Of a DNA stretch of 30,938 nt, positions 14,317 through 21,907 are shown in pieces; within the stretch, counting starts at the first letter, position 1; every line of letters begins with the position of its first letter. The notes under the pieces are model-generated. The model ran no database searches and was not told where the DNA came from. It saw only the letters and a program-made list of their open reading frames with translations. The stretch comes from 2-01-FULL-41-21 sp038065335 (GTDB lineage: Bacteria; Patescibacteriota; Minisyncoccia; 2-02-FULL-40-12; GWA2-44-9): positions 1 to 30,938 of the forward strand of contig JBBTRD010000022.1 in assembly GCA_038065335.1 (NCBI GenBank). The letters run 5' to 3'. The position numbers and the translations under genes are program-made.

Positions 14317-14973
14317 ATGAAGTTTGATATTATCACAATTTTTCCGGATATTTTTAAAGGATTTGTTTCCGAATCTTTGCTTTTTAAGGCGCAAAAGAAA
14401 AAACTCGTTACTATTAAAACGCACTATTTGCGTGATTGGACCGAAGACCGGCACCAGACTGTGGATGGTAAGCCATACGGCGGAGGGCCGGGACTGGTAT
14501 TTCGGATTGAACCGCTTTTTAAAGCGGTTCAATCCTTGAGTTTAAAGTTTAAAGTTAAAAGTTCAAAGTTAAGGAAAAAAGAAAAAATTATTCTTTTTTC
14601 GCCGCGCGGAAAAAAGTTTACCAATGAGTTGGCAAAAAAATGGTCTAAGTTCGACCGACTGATTTTAATTTGTGGGCGGTATGAGGGCGTGGATGAGCGA
14701 GTGGCGGAATATATCGCCGACGAAGTTATCTCGGTTGGCGACTTTGTGCTTAATGGTGGGGAAGTGGCGGCGATGGCGGTTATCGAAGCCATCTCCCGTC
14801 AACTTCCGGATTTCATGCACGACGCCGACTCGGCTACCAAAGATGACCATGCCCAATACACCAAACCAGAAATATTTTATCCTAAAAAAGGTGTCAGTTG
14901 GAAAGTGCCGAAAGTTCTTCTTTCGGGTAACCATAAAAAGATTGCGGAATGGCGGAAAAAGAATAACCACTAA
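14317..14973 (+). CDS. trmD: tRNA (guanine-37-N1)-methyltransferase TrmD
   Basis: A 218-residue SPOUT methyltransferase with the N-terminal signature DIITIFPDIFKGFVSESLL, then DGKPYGGGPGLVFRIEPLF, the knot region LICGRYEGVDERVAEYIADEVISVGDFVLNGGEVAAM, and a short C-terminal RNA-binding part. TrmD makes m1G37 in tRNAs and prevents frameshifting. Two repeats are visible in frame: a 32-bp palindrome (14504-14535) over conserved codons, and an AAAGTTTAAAGTT tandem run (14539-14572) read as SLKFKVKSSKL, an extra loop relative to the family. The C-terminal domain is somewhat short. The stop codon overlaps a piece of the TAATGGCT repeat that also borders the 16S promoter. Confidence 0.95.
   Translation: MKFDIITIFPDIFKGFVSESLLFKAQKKKLVTIKTHYLRDWTEDRHQTVDGKPYGGGPGLVFRIEPLFKAVQSLSLKFKVKSSKLRKKEKIILFSPRGKKFTNELAKKWSKFDRLILICGRYEGVDERVAEYIADEVISVGDFVLNGGEVAAMAVIEAISRQLPDFMHDADSATKDDHAQYTKPEIFYPKKGVSWKVPKVLLSGNHKKIAEWRKKNNH
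14504..14535. repeat. Palindrome of 15-bp arms inside trmD
   Basis: GGATTGAACCGCTTT and its complement flank TT. The encoded RIEPLFKAVQSL is close to the normal family sequence, so this is probably not a simple insertion. Confidence 0.8.
14539..14572. repeat. AAAGTTTAAAGTT tandem repeat inside trmD
   Basis: Imperfect tandem units of (T)AAAGTT and AAAGTTCA, read in frame as a basic loop. Confidence 0.7.
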
Positions 14974-14979
14974 TGGCTA

Positions 14980-15007
14980 TTGACTCTTTATTTTGGCCGA
15001 GTATACT
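14980..15007 (+). promoter_or_regulatory. 16S rRNA promoter
   Basis: TTGACT (14980-14985) and TATACT (15002-15007) are separated by 16 bp, the strongest promoter match in the window and correctly placed for the 16S unit. The leader would be about 330 nt. Confidence 0.8.
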
Positions 15008-15085
15008 AGAGAGACCATTAAGGTTAGTAGCGATTTGGACTTTAGAGACCCAACCGCTATCCCGCCACAATTAGACACATAGTTA

Positions 15086-15203
15086 AACCACGATTGATCG
15101 CCCCAGTGTCGAAGTTGTCTTTTGTTGAGCCTGTCCCTTTTGGGACCAGTCCCTGCGGCTCAACGCGAAGGCAATATCGGAAGCGGGACGGCTAATCGTG
15201 GTT
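15086..15203 (+). ncRNA. Structured leader of the 16S transcript
   Basis: The 373 bases between trmD and 16S hold no gene. A 10-bp outer stem (AACCACGATT at 15086-15095 with AATCGTGGTT at 15194-15203) encloses GTTGAGCC/GGCTCAAC (15124-15164) and an inner GTCCC/GGGAC hairpin. A repeat translated elsewhere as SYAKATEG lies at 15239-15267. The structure may be part of pre-rRNA processing or antitermination; I cannot tell which. Confidence 0.55.
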
Positions 15204-15814
15204 CTGCTATTCTCAAAATGAGGATAAAGAACCAACCCTCCTATGCCAAGGCTACGGAAGGGCAAGGGAAAGAACATTGTCAATTTCATATAGTTAACCA
15301 GTGAATTTTCTGCCCGTCTCGGTAGCAATACCCGACGTGGTAGATTTCTTAAGAGAGTTTGATTCTGGCTCAGGATGAACGCTGGCGGCACCGATAAGTC
15401 ATGCAAGTCGAACGGTATAGTCGCAAGACTATATAGTGGCGAACGAGTTAGTAACACATTGGTATCTACCTTTTAGTCGGGCACAACCCCGCGAAAGCGG
15501 GGCTAATTCCCGATAGTCTCGTAAGAGTAAAGACGCAAGTCGCTAAGAGAGGAGCCTATGTCCTATCAGCTTGTTGGCGGGGTAACGGCCCACCAAGGCT
15601 ATGACGGGTAGGGGGTGTGAGAGCACGACCCTCAACGACGAAACTGAGAACGGTTCGTACACCTACGGGTGGCAGCAGACGAGAATATTCGACAATGGGC
15701 GAAAGCCTGATCGAGGGATGCCGCGTGCAGGAAGAAGGGCTTCGGCCTGTAAACTGCTTTTGTTAGGGAAAAACTTTGATTGTACCTAAAGAATAAGGGG
15801 TTGCTAACCTCGTG

Positions 15815-16780
15815 AATTTTTCTATCGCCTCCTCGGGCGATAGCGCGAGTCCTCATAGGAATATGAGGTAAAAAATACTTGGCTTATATGCTGGAAAACC
15901 CAGTTAATAGTTTGGTACCAGAAATGGTGACAATCTAAACTAAAATTTTGTTGATTTAATCAATAAAATTGCTGGAAAATCAGCAGGAAACTCGCTATAA
16001 TTAGGTAGTGATACTTACCCAAAGACAACAAGAAATCATCATCGGTAATATACTAGGAGATGGGGGTGTTTATTTCTCACCAAGAGGAATGAATGCTCAC
16101 TACTACATGAAACAATCTAAGGAACATTCAGAATATGTTCATTGGTTGTTTAAAGAGCTTAAAAATCTTTGTCCTTCTACGGTGAAGGAAAGAAAAGATA
16201 ATAAGCAACTATACTTTTATAGTTCTCCTCATAGTGATTTAACCGTATTGAGATATTTCTTCTACTCAGATGATGGCAAGAAAATAGTACCGGAAAATAT
16301 TCGGGAACTACTTACTTCCCCATTATCTTTAGCAGTATGGTTTATGGATGATGGCACACTTGATTTTCGATTAAAAGATCATTGTGCTTTCCACCTGTGT
16401 ACTAATTGCTTTTCTAAAAAAGAAGCACAATTACTCGCCGATGTTTTAAAAGAAAACTTTGGCATAGTGGCATCGGTACATTATACTCTGTGTCGTGGAA
16501 AACGACATGCCAGAGTATATATTGGTGCGCAGGGTCGTGATCAATTTATTAAATTGGTTAGTCCATATATCCTAGATTGTTTTAAGTATAAATTACCCAA
16601 ATATAGAGGGGCTCCTCAGAGACTTGATTCTTAACTGAATCGGATAGTAAGCGGTGAAACTAATTAATTTTAGTGGATGACTTACTATAACACGCCGAGA
16701 ATCCCACCTTCCATATTGGAAGAGGATTGTGAGATAGTCCATGTGTAAACATAATTATTTTGTAATTTTGTACTACATCG
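15815..16780 (+). ncRNA. 16S intron 1, group I-like, at about position 516/517
   Basis: A 966-nt insertion between the exon end ...AACCTCGTG and CCAGCAGCAGCGG. P1 can form between exon CTCGT and intron GCGAG (near 15852), with a terminal U-G. P7 reads ACTAT (16686-16690) with ATAGT in GAGATAGTCC (16731-16740). It carries a LAGLIDADG gene in the middle. If the splice follows U516, the intron does not end in the usual G, so the exact edges are open. Confidence 0.82.
16008..16634 (+). CDS. LAGLIDADG homing endonuclease in 16S intron 1
   Basis: A 208-residue protein with two LAGLIDADG-type helices: EIIIGNILGDGGVYF (residues 9-23) and SLAVWFMDDGTLDF (about 107-120), each with its catalytic acidic residue. 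This is the two-motif monomer of the LAGLIDADG_2-like class often found in organellar and CPR rRNA introns. It should cut an intronless 16S near position 516 and so promote spread of the intron. The start is GTG at 16008, preceded by AGGTA; no ATG is available before the first motif. The stop lies upstream of the P7 pairing, so the frame is confined to loops of the ribozyme. Confidence 0.9.
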   Translation: MILTQRQQEIIIGNILGDGGVYFSPRGMNAHYYMKQSKEHSEYVHWLFKELKNLCPSTVKERKDNKQLYFYSSPHSDLTVLRYFFYSDDGKKIVPENIRELLTSPLSLAVWFMDDGTLDFRLKDHCAFHLCTNCFSKKEAQLLADVLKENFGIVASVHYTLCRGKRHARVYIGAQGRDQFIKLVSPYILDCFKYKLPKYRGAPQRLDS

Positions 16781-16809
16781 CCAGCAGCAGCGGTAATACG
16801 AGGACCCCA

Positions 16810-16840
<31 letters not shown>

Positions 16841-17057
16841 TGAGCAGCCGGTTTTGCTAGTCTTACGTTAAATCTCACTGCTCAACGGTGAGACAGCGTG
16901 GGAAACGGCAAAACTAGAGCGGGTAAGAGGCAGACGGAACGTGCGGTGTAGGGGTGAAATCCATTGATATTGCACGGAACACCAAAAGCGAAAGCAGTCT
17001 GCTGGTGCTCTGCTGACGGTCAATCACTAAAGCGTGGGGATCAAAAAGGATTAGATA

Positions 17058-18003
17058 AATCCGTGTGTGCGTCGGCGATAAGTCGATGGGCATACTAAAT
17101 GGTGTCCCCCTTGATAGCGATATCAAGGTGCGCATCTAGCTGTATCGGGGAAACCCTAATTTCGTTATAATTAATAGCAAAATGGGTAATCCCGAGGGAA
17201 GTCCCGCCTTGGCGGGACCCCGTAGAGACTTAGTCGTAAGACTAATGGAGATTAGTAATTATTGTAAAGAAATTGTTTTAGGTTCACTTCTTGGAGACGG
17301 TTCTCTTATTATTTCCAAGAATTACAGAAGGGCTCGGTTTGAGTTTCGACACTCTATTGTTCAAAAAGAATACTTTTTCTGGAAAGTGAAAGAATTAAAT
17401 GAAATTTCCAGGGAAAAATCTTTTAGGCTACAGCCTGCCGATGGATGGAGTAAGAATAAAAAGCTTCATTTTGGTAGTGCCGTGAGTGATTTCCTAACAG
17501 ATATCCATCGCCTTACCCATCAGGGAAACATTTTTGTTATCAGAAGAAAATGGCTAAGTAATTTATCAGCCGTTTCTCTTCTTGTATGGTGGTTAGACGA
17601 CGGCTCGTTAGTTAAAAATTCTCGTCAGGGTGTTTTTTGTACCGAAGGTTTTAAACGGCATAGCATTGTAAAACTTTCCAAGTACATGAAACAAACATGG
17701 GATATCGAGACTCATGTTGCGCGAAGAGGTAAATACTATCAGTTGAGGATATATTCCACAGAAGAACTTAAAAAGTTTCTCAGAATTATCCTTCCTCATT
17801 TCAGGGTAAAAAGTATGTTGCCCAAGGTAATCCTTCTTTACAAAGATTTGCGGCTCCAAAAACGCTGGATCTCTGAAGTTGTTAAATTAACAAATTTTTC
17901 CGAAAAAGTTGTAAATAAATATTACAGACAAAAAAGAAATAGATGGAAAAGTTTCAGAGAATGATATAGTCCATGCTCATAGTAATATGAGAATAATACA
18001 TAA
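17058..18003 (+). ncRNA. 16S intron 2, group I, at about position 794/795
   Basis: A 946-nt insertion between GGATTAGATA and CCCTTGTAGTCC. The core is clear: CGGGGAAACCCTAAT (17145-17159), GGGTAATCCCGAGGGAAGT, ACCCCGTAGAGACTT, and later GATATAGTCC. P1 pairs exon TTAGAT with intron ATCTAG (17135-17140). A palindrome GTCCCGCC/GGCGGGAC sits in a peripheral stem. The core is strikingly like that of intron 3. No terminal G is visible at the apparent 3' edge, so the boundary is approximate. Confidence 0.88.
17245..17964 (+). CDS. LAGLIDADG homing endonuclease in 16S intron 2
   Basis: A 239-residue protein with EIVLGSLLGDGSLII near its N-terminus and VSLLVWWLDDGSLV near residue 110, the two catalytic helices of a monomeric LAGLIDADG enzyme. 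I start at ATG 17245 and not at 17182, because the 21 extra codons would be the ribozyme core (GGGTAATCCCGAGGG...CCCCGTAGAGAC). The TGA stop is inside GAATGATATAGTCC, so coding sequence and the P7 strand share bases. Its likely target is the intronless 16S around the 790 loop. A basic C-terminal extension (RQKRNRWKSF) may help RNA or DNA binding. Function is inferred from motifs only. Confidence 0.88.
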   Translation: MEISNYCKEIVLGSLLGDGSLIISKNYRRARFEFRHSIVQKEYFFWKVKELNEISREKSFRLQPADGWSKNKKLHFGSAVSDFLTDIHRLTHQGNIFVIRRKWLSNLSAVSLLVWWLDDGSLVKNSRQGVFCTEGFKRHSIVKLSKYMKQTWDIETHVARRGKYYQLRIYSTEELKKFLRIILPHFRVKSMLPKVILLYKDLRLQKRWISEVVKLTNFSEKVVNKYYRQKRNRWKSFRE

Positions 18004-18268
18004 CCCTTGTAGTCCACGCCCTAAACGATACACACTAGCTATTGGGAGCATCGACCCTTCCAGTGGCGAAGCTAACGCGTTAAGTGTGTCGCCTGGGAAG
18101 TACGATCGCAAGATTAAAACTCAAAGAAATAGCCGGGAATTTGCACAAGCGGTGGATCATGCGGTTTAATTCGACTCTAAGCGAAGAACCTCACCAAGGC
18201 TTGAAATCCAGCTGCAAGCTCCAGAAACGGAGTCGCCTTCGAGGGTGCTGGACAGGTGCTGCACGGCT

Positions 18269-18554
18269 GAAATAGCTTACTAGCTAATTAGCTTCTTAGC
18301 TTATTAGTAAAAAGCAAAACCAATCGGCCAGTCATGGAGTAATCTGTGATAAAAAAGACCAACTCATATCGGTGAAGCCCAGAACGGGTAATACCGAGGG
18401 AAGTTATTTATTCAAATGACCCCGTAGAGACTTTGTTCGCCGGAGGGCGGACAGGATGGCAGACATATAAAAAATAAACTGCCATAAAACGTTGGCCCCC
18501 GCCAAGGCGGGGTGAAAGTATAGTCCGTACCATTAGGAATAGTGGATAAATACG
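18269..18554 (+). ncRNA. 16S intron 3, group I without ORF, at about position 1060/1061
   Basis: A 286-nt insertion between ...GCACGGCT and GTCGTCAGCTCG. The exon ends in U and the intron in G, the canonical arrangement. P1 pairs exon GGCT with intron GGCC (18324-18327), with a terminal U-G. The core reads GGTAATACCGAGGGAAGT, ACCCCGTAGAGACTTTG and AAGTATAGTCC. It lacks any endonuclease gene and closely resembles the core of intron 2. Confidence 0.9.
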
Positions 18555-18881
18555 GTCGTCAGCTCGTCATGTGAATGGTTTCCTTAAGTGGATTAACGAG
18601 CGCAACCCCCATCGTGTGTTATATGTGTCACACGAGACTGCTTTCGTAAGAAAGAGGAAGGTGGGGATGACGTCAAGTCAGCGTGGCCCTCTGATGCCTT
18701 GGGCTACACGCATGATACAATGGTTGTTACAATGGGTCGCCAACCCGCGAGGGGGAGCTAATCCCATCAAAAGCAACCTCAGTTCGGATAGGAGGCTGAA
18801 ACTTGCCTCCTTGAAGCCGGAATCGCTAGTAATCGCGGATCAGAACGCCGCGGTGAATACGTTCTCAAATTTTGGACTCAC

Positions 18882-19718
18882 AATGAAAGCGCCTGGCAGG
18901 TTATTTTTCTAAGCGGTTAAAATCCGCTCCCTCATGGCTAATGAGGTGTAGTTGAAGATTAGGTCCGACGCCGCGAGGATCGGACCGAAGGAATCGGAGA
19001 CAAATGATAGCTTCTCAATAAAAATGTCGTATCGACCCATGGTTGGGCAGTGAGCATGGGGAAGATGTTTAAAAAAGACACGAGAAGATGTCAGGAAAAG
19101 AAATATAACTAACCCAGGGAGATCTGTCGGGGATAATCACAAAATGATTTGACGCCCCGTCAGAAGTCAGCTAGACTATAGTAATACGAGCGCGTGCGCT
19201 CTATGAAGGGTCTACTCTAAAATGTTAAATCCTGAATATATAATTGGTCTCGTTGATGGCGAAGGAAGTTTTACTGCCTATATTCGCGACCCGAATAGCA
19301 GCAGTGTTAGAAAGCGTCGAGTAGTAGTCGAACCAAGATTCTATATTAAGTTAATTGAGAGAGATAAAGATATTCTCTATCAACTTAAAGAATATTTTGG
19401 TTGTGGCAGTGTCTACTTTCAACGCGACAAACGACCGAATCATCAGCAATGCTACCGATATGAAGTATTCAATTGGAAGGAGTTACGGAAAATTATTATT
19501 CCTTTCTTCCAGAAGCATCAGTTACGGTTTGCCTCCAAGAAAAACGATTTTATAATATTTTGCGATATTATGAATCGAATTGAAAAAGGCGAACATAAAA
19601 CCGAAGCGGGATTGAAAAATCTTTGTCAGATAAAAGCAAAGATGCACTAGGAGCTCGTCGCATGCGGGAAATCCGCAGGTGCGATGGGAACGTCAATTCT
19701 GAAATCACAGAAGACAAT
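18882..19718 (+). ncRNA. 16S intron 4, group I-like, at about position 1399/1400
   Basis: An 837-nt insertion between ...TTTTGGACTCAC and (T)GCCCGTCAACTC. P1 can form between exon ACTCAC and intron GTG(T)AGT (18946-18952). A P7/P8-like unit is visible as TAGAC (19173-19177), GAGCGC/GCGCTC and GTCTA, just before the ORF. A long hairpin follows the ORF (TCGCATGCGG with CCGCA-GG-TGCGA, 19658-19685). The core is less typical than those of introns 2 and 3, so the group I call is less sure; I also considered group II but saw no GUGYG start or proper domain V. Confidence 0.7.
19222..19650 (+). CDS. Single-motif LAGLIDADG homing endonuclease in 16S intron 4
   Basis: A 142-residue protein with one LAGLIDADG helix at residues 5-16 (EYIIGLVDGEGSF) and a following beta-rich domain. 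One motif and this length mean a homodimeric enzyme of the LAGLIDADG_1 class, like I-CreI in plan. The other endonuclease genes in this 16S are two-motif monomers, so intron 4 has a different origin. The probable target is the nearly universal 1400 region of intronless 16S. The gene starts 15 nt after the P7-like pairing and ends 69 nt before exon 5. No good Shine-Dalgarno. Confidence 0.9.
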   Translation: MLNPEYIIGLVDGEGSFTAYIRDPNSSSVRKRRVVVEPRFYIKLIERDKDILYQLKEYFGCGSVYFQRDKRPNHQQCYRYEVFNWKELRKIIIPFFQKHQLRFASKKNDFIIFCDIMNRIEKGEHKTEAGLKNLCQIKAKMH

Positions 19719-19850
19719 TGCCCGTCAACTCAAGGGAGCCGGGAATACCCGAAGACCCGTATTATATATGGGGACACGGTAGGCTCGGTAACAAGGAGTA
19801 AGTCGTAACAAGGCAAGGCTAGCGGAAGCTGGTCTTGGATCACCTCCTTT

Positions 19851-20136
19851 CTATTTTTGAACATTATGTTCTTAAACCTAGAAAGGTTAGTAGTAGGAGA
19901 TGAGAAAAGGGAAATTAGATTTCTAATTTGTCATATCACACTCTGACCTACATAAAGATGTCGATCCATGCACTTTCTAATCAAAATAGAAAGTGCATGG
20001 GAGGGGTCCGACCTCAAAATCGGAGTTCGATTGTGCTGGAACAAAAAGCGCACATAGCTGGCCCCGATGTTACAGTCGGGGAGCCGATCCCGCGTTAGCG
20101 AGCGTCGGCTTTAACTATATGAAATTGATTGTGTTT
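19851..20136 (+). other. 16S trailer without tRNA or 23S
   Basis: No gene is visible in the roughly 345 bases between 16S and the next gene. There is a perfect 14-bp hairpin (19966-20000, CCATGCACTTTCTA with its complement), a possible pre-16S processing or stability element, and the two-hairpin repeat at 20061-20110. A piece around 20008-20038 slightly resembles a tRNA T-arm (GAGTTCGATT), but no tRNA folds. Confidence 0.7.
20061..20110. repeat. Two-hairpin repeat, copy 2 (16S trailer)
   Basis: CCCCGA/TCGGGG followed by AGCCGA/TCGGCT, in the same order as in the leuS leader (11211-11255). Confidence 0.65.
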
Positions 20137-20170
20137 ATCAAAAGCCCCGCCGTGGCGGGGCTTTTGATTT
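20137..20170 (+). terminator. Terminator of the 16S unit
   Basis: A 15-bp perfect stem (ATCAAAAGCCCCGCC with its complement, loop GT) ends the 16S transcription unit, confirming that 23S is not cotranscribed. Confidence 0.9.
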
Positions 20171-20196
20171 GAGAAAATCTGTTGTATCATTTATAC

Positions 20197-20463
20197 ATGA
20201 ATATCGTTCCCGCGGACATATTAAATTCGATTCCATTTTTTGGGATTGCGATTGTATTCATATCCCTAGTTTATTGGATTCCGGCGTTTTTTATTGTTTA
20301 CCATTTGACTCGTTTCGGTATTGGGTCTCGGCCGAAATTTATTGCCCTTGTGTTTCTTGTCGGTTCGGTTATTCTCTTTAGCCTTTTTATTATCGGTGCC
20401 AGCCAGTTTGATTTATCGGTACTGGCGCAACAGGCGGGGGATTATATCAAATCTTCATTATGA
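20197..20463 (+). CDS. Small two-helix membrane protein, partner of the PH-domain protein
   Basis: An 88-residue protein from ATG 20197 (a TTG at 20182 in the same frame would add five residues; I prefer ATG). Two hydrophobic helices are visible: IPFFGIAIVFISLVYWIPAFFIVYHL and FIALVFLVGSVILFSLFIIGA. Its stop overlaps the next ATG (ATGA), so the two genes are translationally coupled and the proteins probably act together. I do not recognise a family. Confidence 0.7.
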   Translation: MNIVPADILNSIPFFGIAIVFISLVYWIPAFFIVYHLTRFGIGSRPKFIALVFLVGSVILFSLFIIGASQFDLSVLAQQAGDYIKSSL

Positions 20464-21038
20464 AATTTTTATCTGTCTTTACGGAAACTCATAATACTTT
20501 TGAAGGCCAACGGCCCTACGAACATACCATCGTGTTGCTTCATCGGCATTGGTTTGTTCTGGCGATTAAACTTGCCGGGTATTTATTAATTGCGCTTATA
20601 CCAATTGTTGTGTATTCAGGTCTTTTAAACTTCGCGGGCTTTGTATATTTTCAAGGCTTGTATTTAGTTTTTACCACGGGCTTTTATTTGATCTGGTGGT
20701 ACTCGCTTTTTTATGTGATCACGATGTATCTTTTGGATACTTGGATTATTACCAATCATCGAGTTATTGATAGCGAACAGCACGGTTTTTTCAATCGGAC
20801 CGTGGCCGAATTAAGTCTGGCCAAAATTCAAGACGTGAGTACAAGAATTGAAGGTCCCCTGGCGACATGGCTGAAATTTGGGTATCTTGACGTTCAAACC
20901 GCCGGTACCAGTCCCAAGTTTTCCTTCAAACAAATTCCAAATCCGCTTGCCGTGAAAGATGAACTGATGCGGGCCCATAATGAATATATTGCCGAACACC
21001 CCGAAGGAATAGAGATTCACGAAGAACAAGGTTTATAA
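20460..21038 (+). CDS. PH-domain (YdbS/bPH2-like) membrane protein
   Basis: A 192-residue protein. After about 30 residues come two hydrophobic hairpin segments (LAIKLAGYLLIALIPIVVYSGLL and LYLVFTTGFYLIWWYSLFYVITMYL), then the bacterial PH motif WIITNHRVIDSEQHGFFNRTVAELSLAKIQDVSTRIEG and FGYLDVQTAGT. The latter is the diagnostic pattern of bPH2/YdbS-type proteins. These sit in the membrane with the PH fold inside; roles in envelope physiology are suspected but unproven. It is coupled to the small membrane protein upstream and ends in a terminator shared with the convergent SIMPL gene. Confidence 0.88.
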   Translation: MKFLSVFTETHNTFEGQRPYEHTIVLLHRHWFVLAIKLAGYLLIALIPIVVYSGLLNFAGFVYFQGLYLVFTTGFYLIWWYSLFYVITMYLLDTWIITNHRVIDSEQHGFFNRTVAELSLAKIQDVSTRIEGPLATWLKFGYLDVQTAGTSPKFSFKQIPNPLAVKDELMRAHNEYIAEHPEGIEIHEEQGL

Positions 21039-21069
21039 AACCGTCCCGCCATGGCGGGACGGTTTTATA
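21034..21069. terminator. Bidirectional terminator between convergent genes
   Basis: TATAAAACCGTCCCGCC and its complement flank AT (17-bp arms). The stop codon of the PH-domain gene lies within the first arm; the minus-strand SIMPL gene ends 19 nt to the right. Confidence 0.85.
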
Positions 21070-21087
21070 ACGACTCACAAACAAGGG

Positions 21088-21822
21088 CTACTTAATCTGA
21101 TAGGTGAGAGTCACGTTTATAACAACGTCATTTTCGCCGGTGGAAATGGTCGGTTCTGGTCCGCCTCCGCCCATACCGACGGCCTTTGTATCATAATACA
21201 TGGGGACGGGATAGCCACCGGAATCTTCAGAAAAGTTTACTATTTTACCAAGACGGACGCCGACTTGCTTTTGTAATTCCTGGGCCTTTTTCTTGGCGTC
21301 ATCAATGGCCAATTGACGAGCCTGTGATTTCAAGGCATCCGGGTTTTCGATCTGCAGGCCAAGGTTATTAACTTGATTCGCGCCGGCAGAAACTAATCCA
21401 CTCAATATCGTGCTAATCTTTGTCAGATCGCGAACTTTAATTTCGTATGATTGAGTGACTTGGTAGCCGGTGATAGTGGCCTGACCGCCATATGGGGGAT
21501 ACTTATATTGGGGAGTCACATTATAACCACTGGTTTTAATGTCTTTCTCGGCGATGCCTTGCTTCTTTAAAAAACTATCAACGGCATTTGATTTTGTGCT
21601 GTTGCTGTCTTGGGCCGATTTAGAATCAATTGCTTGAGTAACAATGCTGGCCGAGATAACAGCAATATCGGGTTTGGCTGTAACTTTGCCCTCACCGCTG
21701 AATGAAACAGTATTAGTGGTCGTGGCGGTATTGGAGACTTGATTAATTTCGACCAAGAGGAAAAGAGCTAGGATTACTAATGCGAGACTGCCTGACCAAA
21801 CAAGGGGTTTTAAATTAACCAT
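21088..21822 (-). CDS. SIMPL-domain (DUF541/YggE-like) exported protein
   Basis: A 244-residue protein. Residues 10-26 form an N-terminal hydrophobic helix (SGSLALVILALFLLVEI), a signal anchor. The SIMPL domain follows: VSFSGEGKVTAKPDIAVISASIVTQA, an internal Ser/Asn-rich helix, TSGYNVTPQYKYPP and GYQVTQSYEIKVRDLTKIS, then ALKSQARQLAIDDAKKKAQELQKQVG, and a C-terminal VVINVTLTYQIK strand. The family is linked to oxidative-stress tolerance in YggE and to pore-like oligomers in other members. The start ATG sits in a copy of the TTAGCCATTAG/CTAATGGCTAA repeat. Likely membrane-anchored and facing out. Confidence 0.92.
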   Translation of the reverse strand: MVNLKPLVWSGSLALVILALFLLVEINQVSNTATTTNTVSFSGEGKVTAKPDIAVISASIVTQAIDSKSAQDSNSTKSNAVDSFLKKQGIAEKDIKTSGYNVTPQYKYPPYGGQATITGYQVTQSYEIKVRDLTKISTILSGLVSAGANQVNNLGLQIENPDALKSQARQLAIDDAKKKAQELQKQVGVRLGKIVNFSEDSGGYPVPMYYDTKAVGMGGGGPEPTISTGENDVVINVTLTYQIK

Positions 21823-21860
21823 TAGTAGTTAGCCATTAGAACTTAGTTGTTGGAACTAAA
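21818..21860. repeat. TTAGCCATTAG/CTAATGGCTAA repeat, copy 2
   Basis: TTAGCCATTAGAACTTAG, shared with 26389-26397 and its neighbours, and near-matching copy 1. It provides the start codon of the SIMPL gene on the minus strand. Confidence 0.7.
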
Positions 21861-21894
21861 TCATAAATGACTTATTAAACTATCATAATTAGTG

Positions 21895-21900
21895 TATTAT
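21895..21900 (+). promoter_or_regulatory. -10 element 7 nt before the SpoU-type ATG
   Basis: TATTAT ends at 21900 and the ATG is at 21908, so a leaderless transcript is likely. Confidence 0.4.
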
Positions 21901-21907
21901 ACGGGAT

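Noticed and set aside
18571..18912. 113-residue open frame inside the 16S region
   Set aside because: It lies in 16S exon 4 (conserved rRNA sequence) and its translation has no protein character.
18882..19718. Intron 4 as a group II intron
   Set aside because: The hairpin after the ORF has a two-base 3' bulge like domain V, but there is no AGC triad, no GUGYG start and no clear branch-point helix; P1 and P7/P8-like pairings favour group I.
20000..20045. Possible tRNA in the 16S trailer
   Set aside because: A TTCGATT-like loop is present, but acceptor and anticodon arms cannot be formed.
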